In this document: positions 1 through 8,632 of the stretch, piece after piece
Layout of the letters: every line of letters begins with the position of its first letter
Position numbering within the stretch: the first letter of the stretch is position 1
Assembly: GCA_021828085.1 (NCBI GenBank)
Contig: JAKATE010000003.1
Location: 1-33,999, forward strand
Source: Thermoplasmata archaeon
GTDB lineage: Archaea; Thermoplasmatota; Thermoplasmata; Lutacidiplasmatales; UBA184
DNA length: 33,999 bases
Reading direction: 5' to 3'
The notes under the pieces: model-generated
Database searches by the model: none
What the model was told of the DNA's origin: nothing
Seen by the model: the letters and a program-made list of their open reading frames with translations, nothing else
Program-made: the position numbers and the translations under genes

Positions 1-265
1 TTCCGATCTCCTCGAAACGGATCGCCTTCACGCGGACCCGGGGGGGGAGGTGGCTGCGGGAGCGTTTCCAGAGGAACTCGTTCAGGCGGGGATCGATCCA
101 GATGTTCTTCTCCTCGCCCTTCATGTGCCGCACCACGAACTCGCGGACCGCCTTCACCGCGTGGTCGACGCGCTTGCCTTCGGGGGGGGCGTGGTGGCTC
201 TTCCGCAGGGGGACGACGTACTCGCGCTCGAGCTCCTCGACCCGGGTCTTCTCCTCCTTGGCCAT
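1..265 (-). CDS. rpl31e: 50S ribosomal protein L31e (3' end truncated by window)
   Basis: Reverse-strand reading from ATG at 265: MAKEEKTRVEELEREYVVPLRKSHHAPPEGKRVDHAVKAVREFVVRHMKGEEKNIWIDPRLNEFLWKRSRSHLPPRVRVKAIRFEE, typical L31e; next to L39e. Confidence 0.93.
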   Translation of the reverse strand, partial: MAKEEKTRVEELEREYVVPLRKSHHAPPEGKRVDHAVKAVREFVVRHMKGEEKNIWIDPRLNEFLWKRSRSHLPPRVRVKAIRFEEIG

Positions 266-277
266 GCTTCCTCCTTC

Positions 278-436
278 CTATCGGTGAAGGTTCCCGCGGC
301 GCCAGGACCGCCGCTTCGGGTGGCGCGTCACTCGGCGGTTGGTCCGCTGCATCACCCAGGCAGGTACGCGTCGGTTGGACTTCTCGGCCCGGAGCAATCG
401 GAGCTTCCTCGGGAACGGTTTTCGCTTGCTGGACAT
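278..436 (-). CDS. rpl39e: 50S ribosomal protein L39e
   Basis: Reverse-strand reading [52 protein letters not shown]; canonical L39e (too short for the ORF track). Confidence 0.93.
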   Translation of the reverse strand: MSSKRKPFPRKLRLLRAEKSNRRVPAWVMQRTNRRVTRHPKRRSWRRGNLHR

Positions 437-453
437 CTTCGACCTTGGAGGGA

Positions 454-810
454 CTAGCGGCGGGTGATCCGGATCTCCCTCTTCTCCGGCTGGATGCGCT
501 CCAGCAGGGAGCGCAGGGTCGCGTCATCGATGGCCCGGGGGAGCCGTCCGGCGGAGGCGAGGGCCAGGATCTGCTGCTCCACCCCGGCGACGAGCTCGGG
601 GCGGGTGAGGCGCAGGCGGGCCAGGCGCTCGCGGGCCTCGGGGGTCAGCAGCCGTCGGAGCACCTCGTGCTGCTCGGCCTGGCGTCGCTCCATCTCGGAC
701 TGCTGGCCCTGCAGCGCGGCCAGGTCGCCCCCCGCATACTGCCCCTGGAGCTGGGCGACCCGGCGCCGCCGGAGCTCCTCGAGTTCCTCGTCCTCGTTGG
801 GCGCGCTCAT
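454..810 (-). CDS. PDCD5-like DNA-binding protein
   Basis: [24 protein letters not shown]...[44 protein letters not shown]5/TFAR19 pattern and conserved S19e-PDCD5-L39e-L31e order. Confidence 0.9.
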   Translation of the reverse strand: MSAPNEDEELEELRRRRVAQLQGQYAGGDLAALQGQQSEMERRQAEQHEVLRRLLTPEARERLARLRLTRPELVAGVEQQILALASAGRLPRAIDDATLRSLLERIQPEKREIRITRR

Positions 811-821
811 AGCTCTCCCGC

Positions 822-1277
822 TCAAGCGTACTTCTTGAGCAGCGGGTCGCGCTGGACGAGCTGCTCGAAGGCCACGCGGCTGACCTTCATGAGGAGCGAC
901 TGCCCCTTCCCCGACAGGGCACGGCCCCGGAGGCGGATGGTGCTGACGAGCCCCGCCTTCTCCAGTTGCTGGAGAATCTCCCGGGCGATGGAGCGGCTGC
1001 CCGAACGGGCGTGGTAGGGGGCGCTCCCGTAGTCCTTCTTGCCCCCGTACTCGTCGGCCACCCGGACGACCCCGCTCGGCCCGCGCACCTGGAGCTTGCG
1101 CAGGATGGAGGCGGAGCGAAGGTACCACCAGTCCTTGGTGCCGGGGGCACGGTCCTTGTGCGTGCCGGTCTTCGCGAAGAGGGCCCAGTCCGGGGGGCGG
1201 ATGGCCTCCTCCTTGCGCAGTTCGGCCGCCAGGAGGGGAAGGAGGACGTTCGGAGGGATCTCTTGGGGATGGGTCAT
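822..1277 (-). CDS. rps19e: 30S ribosomal protein S19e
   Basis: MTHPQEIPPNVLLPLLAAELRKEEAIRPPDWALFAKTGTHKDRAPGTKDWWYLRSASILRKLQVRGPSGVVRVADEYGGKKDYGSAPYHARSGS...; S19e family. Confidence 0.93.
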   Translation of the reverse strand: MTHPQEIPPNVLLPLLAAELRKEEAIRPPDWALFAKTGTHKDRAPGTKDWWYLRSASILRKLQVRGPSGVVRVADEYGGKKDYGSAPYHARSGSRSIAREILQQLEKAGLVSTIRLRGRALSGKGQSLLMKVSRVAFEQLVQRDPLLKKYA

Positions 1278-1302
1278 GAACGGCCGATTCAGAAGGGGCT
1301 CA

Positions 1303-1310
1303 GTATTTAA
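1303..1310 (-). promoter_or_regulatory. TATA-like box (TTAAATAC) for the S19e operon
   Basis: About 25-30 bp upstream of the S19e ATG on the minus strand; suggests a near-leaderless transcript. Confidence 0.5.
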
Positions 1311-1399
1311 CCCCCGCCCCTCCGCGCCCTCGAGAAGGGGCCCCGGAACCGGGGGAGCGCGGCGGAAGCGTATTCCCCGCCGGGGTCCCTGATCGTCCG

Positions 1400-2038
1400 A
1401 TGATCCCAGCGCTCCTCCTCGCGGCGGGGGGCTCGACCCGGATGGGCTCACGCCCGAAGGGGCTGCTCCCCCTCCCTGACGGGACCTTCGTCCTCGAAAG
1501 GATGGTCCGGACCTGCCGGGAGGCCGGGGTGGGAACGGTGCACGTGGTGATCGGCCACGAGGCGGAGCGCCATCGCAGACGGCTGGCGAGGCTTCCGGTG
1601 GTCGTGGTCGAGAACCCGGCCTGGGAGTCCGGTCGGACCTCCTCGGTGAAGGCGGGCCTCCGGAGCCTCCCTCCCGGGACCTCCGCGTGCCTGCTCTGGC
1701 CCGTGGACGCTCCGCTGGTGCGCCGTTCCACGGTCCAGGCTCTCCTCGAGCGGGAGCGCGACCGCGCCCCCGAGGCGCGCTGGACGATCCCCCTCTATCA
1801 GGGCCGCCGCGGGCATCCGGTGCTGCTCAGCTCGGCCACCTTCCCGGCCGTGGAGGCGCTCGAGGACCCGGAACCCCTCTTCCGCATCCCCCGCGAGCAC
1901 CCGGAGTGGGTCGAGCTCGTCGAGCTCGGCGACCCGGGAACGACGGAGAACACGGACGACCCGGAGGCGTTCCTTCAAGCCCTTCAACGGCTTTCGAAGG
2001 AACGCGTAGGCCCGGGCGATGGAGCGACGGATCCTTAG
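1400..2038 (+). CDS. MocA-like nucleotidyltransferase (molybdenum cofactor cytidylyltransferase family)
   Basis: N-terminus MIPALLLAAGGSTRMGSRPKGLLPLPDG (LAAGxSxRMG..K nucleotidyltransferase motif); first gene of the Mo-hydroxylase operon. Confidence 0.8.
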   Translation: MIPALLLAAGGSTRMGSRPKGLLPLPDGTFVLERMVRTCREAGVGTVHVVIGHEAERHRRRLARLPVVVVENPAWESGRTSSVKAGLRSLPPGTSACLLWPVDAPLVRRSTVQALLERERDRAPEARWTIPLYQGRRGHPVLLSSATFPAVEALEDPEPLFRIPREHPEWVELVELGDPGTTENTDDPEAFLQALQRLSKERVGPGDGATDP

Positions 2039-2855
2039 GGAGGCCCTCGAGCTCTCCGAGCATCATCGGCCGTACGTGCTGGTCCAGGTGGTGGAGGCCC
2101 GAGGCTCGGTCCCGGGGAAGATGGGGACGGCGATGCTCTACCGGGACGATGGCACGACCCTCGGGACGGTGGGAGGGGCGCAGCTGGAGGAGCGTGCCAA
2201 GCTTTTAGCCCGCGAGGCCCTCGCCACGGGGCGAGGGGGCCTCCATCACTTCGAGCTTCGCGCCTGGGAGAAGGGGGGCCTTCCCAGCCTCTGTGGCGGG
2301 AGCGTAGGGCTGGCCGTGAGCTATGTGGGCGTGCGCGGGCATGTGCTTCTCTGGGGCGGGGGTCACGTGGCCCAGGCGCTCGCCCGCCAGCTGGACCTCC
2401 TCGACCTGGACTACTCCATCGCGGACGACCGTCCGGAGTACGTGGGCCCGGAGCTCTTCCCCCAGGCGAGGCAGCGCTGGATCTGCCCACCGGAGGAGCT
2501 CGCCTCCCGGGTGGAAGGGAGCCCGGACCGGTTCACCCGGGTCTACCTGCTCGGGTACGACGCGAAGAAGGACGAGGCGGCCGCTGCGGGGCTCCTGCCG
2601 GTCTTCCCGGGAGGTGTCGGGCTCATCGCCTCCCGGACGAAGGCCGAGCTGACCCGCCGCGCGCTCCGGTCCCGGGGACTCCCCGAGGAGCACGTCGCCC
2701 GGCTGCGCTCCCCCATCGGCCTCCCGCTCGGCGGGGTCACCCCGGCCGAGATCGCCCTCAGCATCGCCGCCGAGATCGTCCAGGAGATCAACGAGCCCGC
2801 CCCGCCGGCCGAAGAGGAAGCCTCCCATGGCGTCTCCGGTGTCCCTCACGCTTAA
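2019..2855 (+). CDS. XdhC/CoxI-family molybdenum hydroxylase maturation factor
   Basis: VVEARGSVPGKMGTAMLYRDDGTTLGTVGGAQLEE... plus Rossmann-like LLWGGGHVAQALARQLDLLDLDYSIADDRPEY and SPIGLPLGGVTPAEIALSIAAEI; XdhC pattern. Confidence 0.88.
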   Translation: MERRILREALELSEHHRPYVLVQVVEARGSVPGKMGTAMLYRDDGTTLGTVGGAQLEERAKLLAREALATGRGGLHHFELRAWEKGGLPSLCGGSVGLAVSYVGVRGHVLLWGGGHVAQALARQLDLLDLDYSIADDRPEYVGPELFPQARQRWICPPEELASRVEGSPDRFTRVYLLGYDAKKDEAAAAGLLPVFPGGVGLIASRTKAELTRRALRSRGLPEEHVARLRSPIGLPLGGVTPAEIALSIAAEIVQEINEPAPPAEEEASHGVSGVPHA

Positions 2856-3315
2856 GGTCAACGGGGTCGAGGAGACCCGGACCGTCCCTCCGGAGCGGGT
2901 CCTGCTCGACCTCCTCCGGGAGGAGCTCAACCTGACCGGCACGAAGCGCGGGTGCGACCTCGGGACCTGCGGCTGCTGCACGGTGCTGGTGGACGGGGTG
3001 CCCACCTTGAGCTGCCTCACCCTCGCGAAGCGGGTGGACCGTCGGGAGGTCACCACCATCGAGGGGCTCGCCTCCGGAGCGGGGCTCACGGCGGTCCAGC
3101 GCGCCTTCCTCGAGCATGGGGCAACGCAGTGCGGATTCTGCACCCCGGGGTTCATCCTCACCGCGACGGCCCTCTTGCGCGAGCGGCCCCGGCCGACCCG
3201 GGAGGAGATCGCCGAGGCGCTCAGCGGCAACCTCTGTCGGTGCACCGGTTACGTGAAGATCCTGGAAGCGGTGGAAGCGGCCGCGCGGGCGGTCGCGGCG
3301 GGCGGGGAGGCCTGA
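2827..3315 (+). CDS. (2Fe-2S)-binding small subunit of xanthine dehydrogenase-family enzyme
   Basis: GCDLGTCGCCTVLVDG...SCLTLA, HGATQCGFCTPGFILTATALL, GNLCRCTGYVKILEAV; both [2Fe-2S] motifs. Confidence 0.95.
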   Translation: MASPVSLTLKVNGVEETRTVPPERVLLDLLREELNLTGTKRGCDLGTCGCCTVLVDGVPTLSCLTLAKRVDRREVTTIEGLASGAGLTAVQRAFLEHGATQCGFCTPGFILTATALLRERPRPTREEIAEALSGNLCRCTGYVKILEAVEAAARAVAAGGEA

Positions 3316-3319
3316 TCCC

Positions 3320-5716
3320 ATGGCCAAGAGCTCCTCAAGCTCCCGCCCGGCCGACGAGGGGAGCCTGGGCTCGCCGGCCCCCCGCGCAGGGTTCCGGCTG
3401 ATCGGGCGGCGGGTCCCGCTCGTCGACGGCCCGCTCAAGGTCACGGGCCGCGCGGAGTACACCGACGATCTCAAGCGGCCCGGGATGCTCGTGGCGAGGC
3501 TGCTCAAGTCGGTCCACGCGCACGCCCGCATCGCCTCCATCGATGTGACCGAGGCCCGCCGGCTCCCCGGGGTCAGCGCGGTCCTCACCGGCGAGCGCTT
3601 CCCCACGCCCTTCGGCGTCCTCCCCATGACCCACGACGAGACCGCCCTCGCCGTGGACAAGGTGCGCTTCTACGGGGAGTGGGTCGCCGCCGTGGCGGCC
3701 CGGGACGAGCGGACCTGCGAGGAGGCCTTCCGCCGCATCCGGGTGGAGTACGTCCCCCTCCCCAGCTACGACGATCCGGCGGTGAGCGAGAGGCCCGTGG
3801 CGGAGAAGATCCACCGTCGGGGCCTCCGGGACACGAACATCCAGAAGGAGGTCTTCCAGCACTTCGGGGATGTCCCGGCCGCCCTGCGCGACGCGTTCGC
3901 CAAGGCCGAGTTCCGCGGACGCTTCGCCGGCGTCACGCACGCCTTCACCGAGCCGCACGCCGTCCTCGCCGAGGCGACCCCGGACGGGCGCCTCACGGTC
4001 TGGTCCGCCACCCAGGTGCCGCACTACCTGCACCGGTCGCTCTCGGAGGTCCTGGGCCTCCCGATGCACCGGATCCGCGTCGTGAAACCCGAGGTCGGAG
4101 GAGGGTTCGGCGGGAAGTCCGACCCCTTCCCTCACGAGATCGCCTGCGCCGCGCTCGCGCTGGAGACCGGCCGGCCGGTCAAGCTCCTCCTGGACCGGGA
4201 GGAGGTCTTCTACGTCAACCACGGTCGGCACCCGACGACGAACCGGGTGGTGGTGGCCGCGGACGAGAAGGGCCGCTTCACCGCCCTCGACGTGGAGGCG
4301 CTCCTCGACGGGGGCGCCTTCAGCTCCTTCGGGGTCGTCACCACCTACTACAACGGCGTGCTCGCCATGGGTCCGTACCGGTTCGACGCCTTCCGGTACC
4401 ACGGGGTGCGGGCGTACACGAACCATCCCCCCTCCGGGGCCATGCGCGCCCACGGGGGTACGAACATCCGCTACTCCCTCGAGATGGCGGTGGACCTCCT
4501 GGCCGAGAAGCTCGGACGCGACCCCTTGGAGCTCCGCCTGGAGAACCTCCTCCCCCCCCACAGCCGGACCCTCAACGAGTTCCGCATCACGTCGAACGCC
4601 GCGCGCGACTGCCTGCTCGCCGCCCGGGCGCGCTCGGGATGGGAGAAGGACTTCCGGCGGCTCCCGCTCGGCGAGGGGATCGGGGTCGCCTGCGGCTTCT
4701 ACATCTCGGGGAGCAACTCCCCCATCCACTTCACCCCCCGCTTCCCGCAGTCCACGGTCCACCTCAAGGTCGACATGGACGGGGGGATCACCATCCACAG
4801 CGGGGCCGCGGACATCGGGCAGGGGTCGAAGACCCTCCTGGCCCAGATCGTCGCCGAGGTGGTGGGGGTACCTCTCGACCGGACGCGGGTGGCGGCGGTG
4901 GACAGCGACACGGCCCCCATCGACCTCGGGAGCTACTCCTCCCGGGTCACCTTCATGATGGGGAACGCCGCCCGCGACGCGGCGGAGAAGTTGCGCGCCC
5001 TCCTCCTGGGGGCCGCCGCCGAGATGCTCGGGAGACCCGTGGGAGCGCTCGCGGTGGGAGAGGACCGGTACTTCGTCGCCGAGGAGCCCACCGTCGGGGT
5101 GGACTACCTCGCGGCGCTCCACCGGGTCATGGAGCACCGGGGCGCGCTCACCGTCTCGGGAATGTACGAGACGTCGCCGCTGGGCGGGACGTTCAAGGGA
5201 GCGAAGGCCGGCACCGCGCCGGCGTACTCCTTCAGTGCCTACGTCAGCCGTGTCGGGGTGGACCTGGAGACCGGGGAGGTCACCGTCCGCAAGGTCTGGG
5301 CCGCCTTCGACTGCGGCCGGGCCCTCAATCCGCTCGCCGTGGAGGGACAGATCGAAGGGTCGATCCACATGGGGCTCGGCCAGATGCTCTCCGAGGCGAT
5401 GAGCTACCGGGGGGCGAGGCTGCTCAACCCCTCCCTTCTCGACTACAAGATCCTCGCCCCGCAGCAGATGCCCGAGGTGGAGTGCCTCCTGGTCGGCGGC
5501 GAGGACCCCGAGGGGCCCTTCGGGGCGAAGGAGGCCGGCGAGGGTCCGCTCATTCCCGTGCTCCCCTCCGTGGGCGCGGCGGTCCACGACGCCATCGGGC
5601 TGCGCTTCCCGGAGCTGCCGATCACCCCGGACCGGGTCTACCGCGCCCTCGAGAACGCCCGCGCCGCCGGGACGCTGGCCAAGCCCTCCCGGCCCCGCCC
5701 CCGGGCGGGGGAGTGA
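3320..5716 (+). CDS. Molybdopterin-binding large subunit, xanthine dehydrogenase family (4-hydroxybenzoyl-CoA reductase alpha-like)
   Basis: RPGMLVARLLKSVHAHARI..., VKPEVGGGFGGKSDPFPHEIACAALALETGRPVKLLLDREE, GAMRAHGGTNIRYSLEMAVD, C-terminal GAKEAGEGPLIPVLPSVGAAVHDAIG with the conserved Glu. Confidence 0.93.
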   Translation: MAKSSSSSRPADEGSLGSPAPRAGFRLIGRRVPLVDGPLKVTGRAEYTDDLKRPGMLVARLLKSVHAHARIASIDVTEARRLPGVSAVLTGERFPTPFGVLPMTHDETALAVDKVRFYGEWVAAVAARDERTCEEAFRRIRVEYVPLPSYDDPAVSERPVAEKIHRRGLRDTNIQKEVFQHFGDVPAALRDAFAKAEFRGRFAGVTHAFTEPHAVLAEATPDGRLTVWSATQVPHYLHRSLSEVLGLPMHRIRVVKPEVGGGFGGKSDPFPHEIACAALALETGRPVKLLLDREEVFYVNHGRHPTTNRVVVAADEKGRFTALDVEALLDGGAFSSFGVVTTYYNGVLAMGPYRFDAFRYHGVRAYTNHPPSGAMRAHGGTNIRYSLEMAVDLLAEKLGRDPLELRLENLLPPHSRTLNEFRITSNAARDCLLAARARSGWEKDFRRLPLGEGIGVACGFYISGSNSPIHFTPRFPQSTVHLKVDMDGGITIHSGAADIGQGSKTLLAQIVAEVVGVPLDRTRVAAVDSDTAPIDLGSYSSRVTFMMGNAARDAAEKLRALLLGAAAEMLGRPVGALAVGEDRYFVAEEPTVGVDYLAALHRVMEHRGALTVSGMYETSPLGGTFKGAKAGTAPAYSFSAYVSRVGVDLETGEVTVRKVWAAFDCGRALNPLAVEGQIEGSIHMGLGQMLSEAMSYRGARLLNPSLLDYKILAPQQMPEVECLLVGGEDPEGPFGAKEAGEGPLIPVLPSVGAAVHDAIGLRFPELPITPDRVYRALENARAAGTLAKPSRPRPRAGE

Positions 5717-5722
5717 GGGACG

Positions 5723-6706
5723 ATGCACCTCGATCCCTTCGAGCTCCACGAGCCGCGCTCGCTGCCGGAGGCGATGGCCCTCGCGCAGGAGCTCGAGGGC
5801 TCCTTCGACTACCTCGCGGGGGGGACGGACCTCCTGCCCAACTACAAGATGCACCTCAACAACCGGCCGCACCTCATCTCGCTCGGTCGGATCCCCGAGC
5901 TTTCCCGCTACGACAGCGCCCGCGGCTGGTTCGGGGCGCTCACGCCGCTCCGTCGGCTCGAGGGCGACGCGCGGCTCGCGCGGGAGTTTCCCGGGATCGC
6001 CGAGGGGGTCCGCCAGATCGCGACGCCGCTCGTCCGGTCCAGCGCGACGGTCGGGGGGAACCTGCTCGTGGAGACCCGCTGCTTCTTCTTCAACCAGTCC
6101 CGTCCCTGGCGCGAGGGGCTCGGCTATTGTCTCAAAGCGGAGGGGGACCGCTGCCACGTGGTGCCGCAGAAGGAGCGCTGCTACGCCACCTTCTCCGGGG
6201 ACCTCGCCCCGAACCTGATGGTGCTCGGCGCCGAGGCCGAGCTCACCGGGCCCACCGGGACCCGGAGGGTGCCGGTGAGGGAACTGTACGACCGGAAGGG
6301 CGACGGGATCCACCGGACCCTGCTCGCCCCGGGGGAGGTCGTGGTCGGGGTCCAGGTGCCCCCCGAGATGCGGGGGGTCCCGGCCACCTATCGGAAGCTC
6401 CGCGTCCGCCCGGCGTTCGACTTCCCCGAGCTCGGCGTCGCGGCCGCCCTCCGCATGGACGGGGGCCGGGTCCGCCTCCTCCGGCTGGCCACCGGAGGCC
6501 TCGAGACCGCCCCGCGGGAGTTCTCCGAGCTCACCGACCCGCTCGTCGGGGAGGAGCTCACGGCGGAGCGGATCGACGCCCTCGCCCAGCAGGTCCGCTC
6601 GCGCGTCCGGCCCGTCCACAACACCGCGCTCGCGCCCGACTACCGCAAGCGGATGGCCGGGGTCTACGTCCACCGCGCCCTCACGGCCCTCCAGGGGGCC
6701 GGATGA
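5723..6706 (+). CDS. FAD-binding medium subunit, xanthine dehydrogenase family, with 4-HBCR-beta-like [4Fe-4S] insert
   Basis: FDYLAGGTDLLPNYKM..., ATPLVRSSATVGGNLLVETRCFFFNQSRPWREGLGYCLKAEGDRCHVVPQKERCYATFSGDLAPNLMVLGAEAEL; four Cys spaced C-x15-C-x7-C-x8-C. Confidence 0.92.
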   Translation: MHLDPFELHEPRSLPEAMALAQELEGSFDYLAGGTDLLPNYKMHLNNRPHLISLGRIPELSRYDSARGWFGALTPLRRLEGDARLAREFPGIAEGVRQIATPLVRSSATVGGNLLVETRCFFFNQSRPWREGLGYCLKAEGDRCHVVPQKERCYATFSGDLAPNLMVLGAEAELTGPTGTRRVPVRELYDRKGDGIHRTLLAPGEVVVGVQVPPEMRGVPATYRKLRVRPAFDFPELGVAAALRMDGGRVRLLRLATGGLETAPREFSELTDPLVGEELTAERIDALAQQVRSRVRPVHNTALAPDYRKRMAGVYVHRALTALQGAG

Positions 6707-7173
6707 CCGGGCCGGACCCCTCCGGACCCGCCCACCGGCGCCGGGCCGGCCCCGACGGGACCCTCACCTACCGCTTCGAGCTCGTCCCGCTGGAGTCGCT
6801 CCTCGCCCATGAGCGGATCGAGCGGCCGAACCTCGAGGCGATCAAGGAGCGCATCCGCAAGCAGCACCTGGTCGACGAGCCCCTGCTCGTCGCCGAGGTG
6901 CCCGGCGGCCGCTTCGTCGTGCTGAACGGGCACCATCGTAGGCTCGCCCTCATGGAGCTGGGGGCCCGGCGCGCCCCGGCCTGGGTGGTCGACTACGCCG
7001 CCGACGCCATCGTGCTCGATCACTGGCCCGGCGCGGTGAACCACCCCACCCCGACGAAGCAGGAGGTGGTCGAGCACGCCCTCCGGGGGGAGCTCTTCCC
7101 CCCCAAGACCACCCGGCACCGCGTCCGCACCCCCTTGCCCACCCGGGTGACGCACCTCTCCGACCTCAGGTGA
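6703..7173 (+). CDS. ParB/SerK-like protein (ParB N-terminal-type fold)
   Basis: YRFELVPLESLLAHERIERPNLEAIKERIRKQHLVDEPLLVAEVPGGRFVVLNGHHRRLALMELGARRAPAWVVDY...FPPKTTRHRV; ParB-like GHHR motif and PPKTTRH tail; 4-bp overlap with the upstream gene. Confidence 0.75.
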   Translation: MTGPDPSGPAHRRRAGPDGTLTYRFELVPLESLLAHERIERPNLEAIKERIRKQHLVDEPLLVAEVPGGRFVVLNGHHRRLALMELGARRAPAWVVDYAADAIVLDHWPGAVNHPTPTKQEVVEHALRGELFPPKTTRHRVRTPLPTRVTHLSDLR

Positions 7174-7176
7174 GTT

Positions 7177-8028
7177 TTGAGCGCGACGCCCGGGGCGCCT
7201 CCAGGGAAGGGAGGGCCACTGCGTCCGGACCCGGCCCGGTTCGCTGTGGCCCTCACGGTGAAGGACATGCTGAGCTTCCTTCCCGACTGCCTCGGCGCGC
7301 TCCTTCCCGAGCTCGCCCCGGACGGGGAGCTCGTGGTGGTGGACGGCGGCTCCACCGACGGGAGCGCGGAGTATCTGCGGGGGCTGGAGGCGGAAGGGCG
7401 GCTCCGGCTCCTCGTGACACCCTGCACGACCGGGAAGGGGCGGCACCTGGCGGTGCTCGCCAGCGGGGCGCCCGTGGTGGTGACCCAGGTGGACGCCGAT
7501 CTGAAGCTCCGCCCCGGGGTCCTTCGGCGCGCCCTGGAGACGCTCGAACACGACCCGAGGCATCCGGTCCTCGTCGTGGTCGGTCGGAAGGACGAGAACC
7601 CGGACTCCACCAAGCTGTACCTCTGGCGGCGGGAGGCGTACCTGGCGAGCGGGGGATACCCGGACCTTCGCATCGGAGAGGACCTCCAGGTGCTCCAAGA
7701 GCCGATCCGGCGAGGATGGGTGGGGCACCTGACCCTCCCCCGGGTGGGGGACGACCTCCGCGCCGCCCAGCGGTCCCCGGGCGCGGTCGCCCGGCCCTGG
7801 TCGAAGGGGCCCGCGCTCTACGAGGCGGCGCTCCGGCGCTTCCGGGCCGGTTGGACGCTGCGGGACTACCTGGGCTACCTCCGGGCCGTCCGCCGGGGCT
7901 CCGTGCGCTATCTGGCCGGGGTGGCCCTTACCTTCGCTGCGGCGGCGCGCTTCCGTCTCGGCCCGCGCTCGGGCCCGGCCAGGGGAGCGGGAGCTCCCCC
8001 CGGGCGAATCTCTCCACCACCGAGATGA
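7177..8028 (+). CDS. Family 2 glycosyltransferase
   Basis: TTG start 3 bp after the upstream stop; FAVALTVKDMLSFLPDCLGALLPELAPDGELVVVDGGSTDGSAEYL...VVVTQVDADLKLRPG...GEDLQVL; GT-A fold motifs. Confidence 0.82.
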   Translation: MSATPGAPPGKGGPLRPDPARFAVALTVKDMLSFLPDCLGALLPELAPDGELVVVDGGSTDGSAEYLRGLEAEGRLRLLVTPCTTGKGRHLAVLASGAPVVVTQVDADLKLRPGVLRRALETLEHDPRHPVLVVVGRKDENPDSTKLYLWRREAYLASGGYPDLRIGEDLQVLQEPIRRGWVGHLTLPRVGDDLRAAQRSPGAVARPWSKGPALYEAALRRFRAGWTLRDYLGYLRAVRRGSVRYLAGVALTFAAAARFRLGPRSGPARGAGAPPGRISPPPR

Positions 8029-8632
8029 CCAGGGCGTGCTCCACGGGGCGGAGCCGCTCGGCGAGGCTCTCGGGGGTGTCGCCGGGCTCGACGGGGACCC
8101 GGCGCTGGTCCACGACCGGTCCGGCGTCGAGCGAACCGGTGACGATGTGCACGCTCACCCCCGTCTCCCGGTCCCCCTGGGAGAGCACCGCCTCATGCAC
8201 GTGGCGGCCGTACATCCCCGGTCCCCCGAAACGGGGAAGGAGCGCGGGGTGCGTGTTGACGATGCGCCCGGCGAAGGCCTCCAACACGGGCCCGCGCATC
8301 ACCTTGAGGAAGCCGGCGAGGACGACCAGGTCCACCCGGTGGCGCTGGAGCGTCTCCCGGAGCGTCCGCTCCGGCGCCAGGTCCGTCGAGCCGGCGTCGG
8401 CGCGGAAGAGCGGGAGCGGGGGCACGACCTCGACCGGGAGGCTGTAGGTCCGGGCGCGCTGGAGGGCGGGGGCCTCGGTTCGGTCCGACGCGACCACGGC
8501 GATGACGAATCCCGCCTCCGGGTCCCGGGCGCGCTCGGCGAGGGCCGTGAGGGTGGTCCCCTGCCCGGAGACCAGCACCCCCAGCCGGAGCGGCTGGCGC
8601 GGGGCGGCCACCGGCCGCTCGGGTCCGCTCAT
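7928..8632 (-). CDS. purN: Phosphoribosylglycinamide formyltransferase
   Basis: LRLGVLVSGQGTTLTALAERA...VVLAGFLKVMRGPVLEAFAGRIVNTHPALLPRFGGPGMYGRHVHEAVLSQGDRETGVSVHIVTGSLDAGPVVDQRRVPV; PurN motifs. Confidence 0.92.
   Translation of the reverse strand: MSGPERPVAAPRQPLRLGVLVSGQGTTLTALAERARDPEAGFVIAVVASDRTEAPALQRARTYSLPVEVVPPLPLFRADAGSTDLAPERTLRETLQRHRVDLVVLAGFLKVMRGPVLEAFAGRIVNTHPALLPRFGGPGMYGRHVHEAVLSQGDRETGVSVHIVTGSLDAGPVVDQRRVPVEPGDTPESLAERLRPVEHALVISVVERFARGELPLPWPGPSAGRDGSAPPQRR

Noticed and set aside
3335-6673. 1112-aa minus ORF and the 1164-aa plus ORF at 3679-7173
   Set aside because: Frame shadows of the real Mo-hydroxylase genes: Arg/Gly/Pro/His-rich low-complexity translations typical of high-GC alternate frames; the true frames carry all recognised motifs.
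2827-6706. Aerobic CO dehydrogenase (coxSLM)
   Set aside because: The large subunit lacks the form I AYRCSFR motif (reads GAMRAHGGTNIR), and the FAD subunit has the 4-HBCR-type Cys insert.
6703-7173. Plasmid/chromosome partition ParB
   Set aside because: No ParA neighbour or parS-like repeats; only a short ParB-fold domain with SerK-like tail, inside a metabolic operon.
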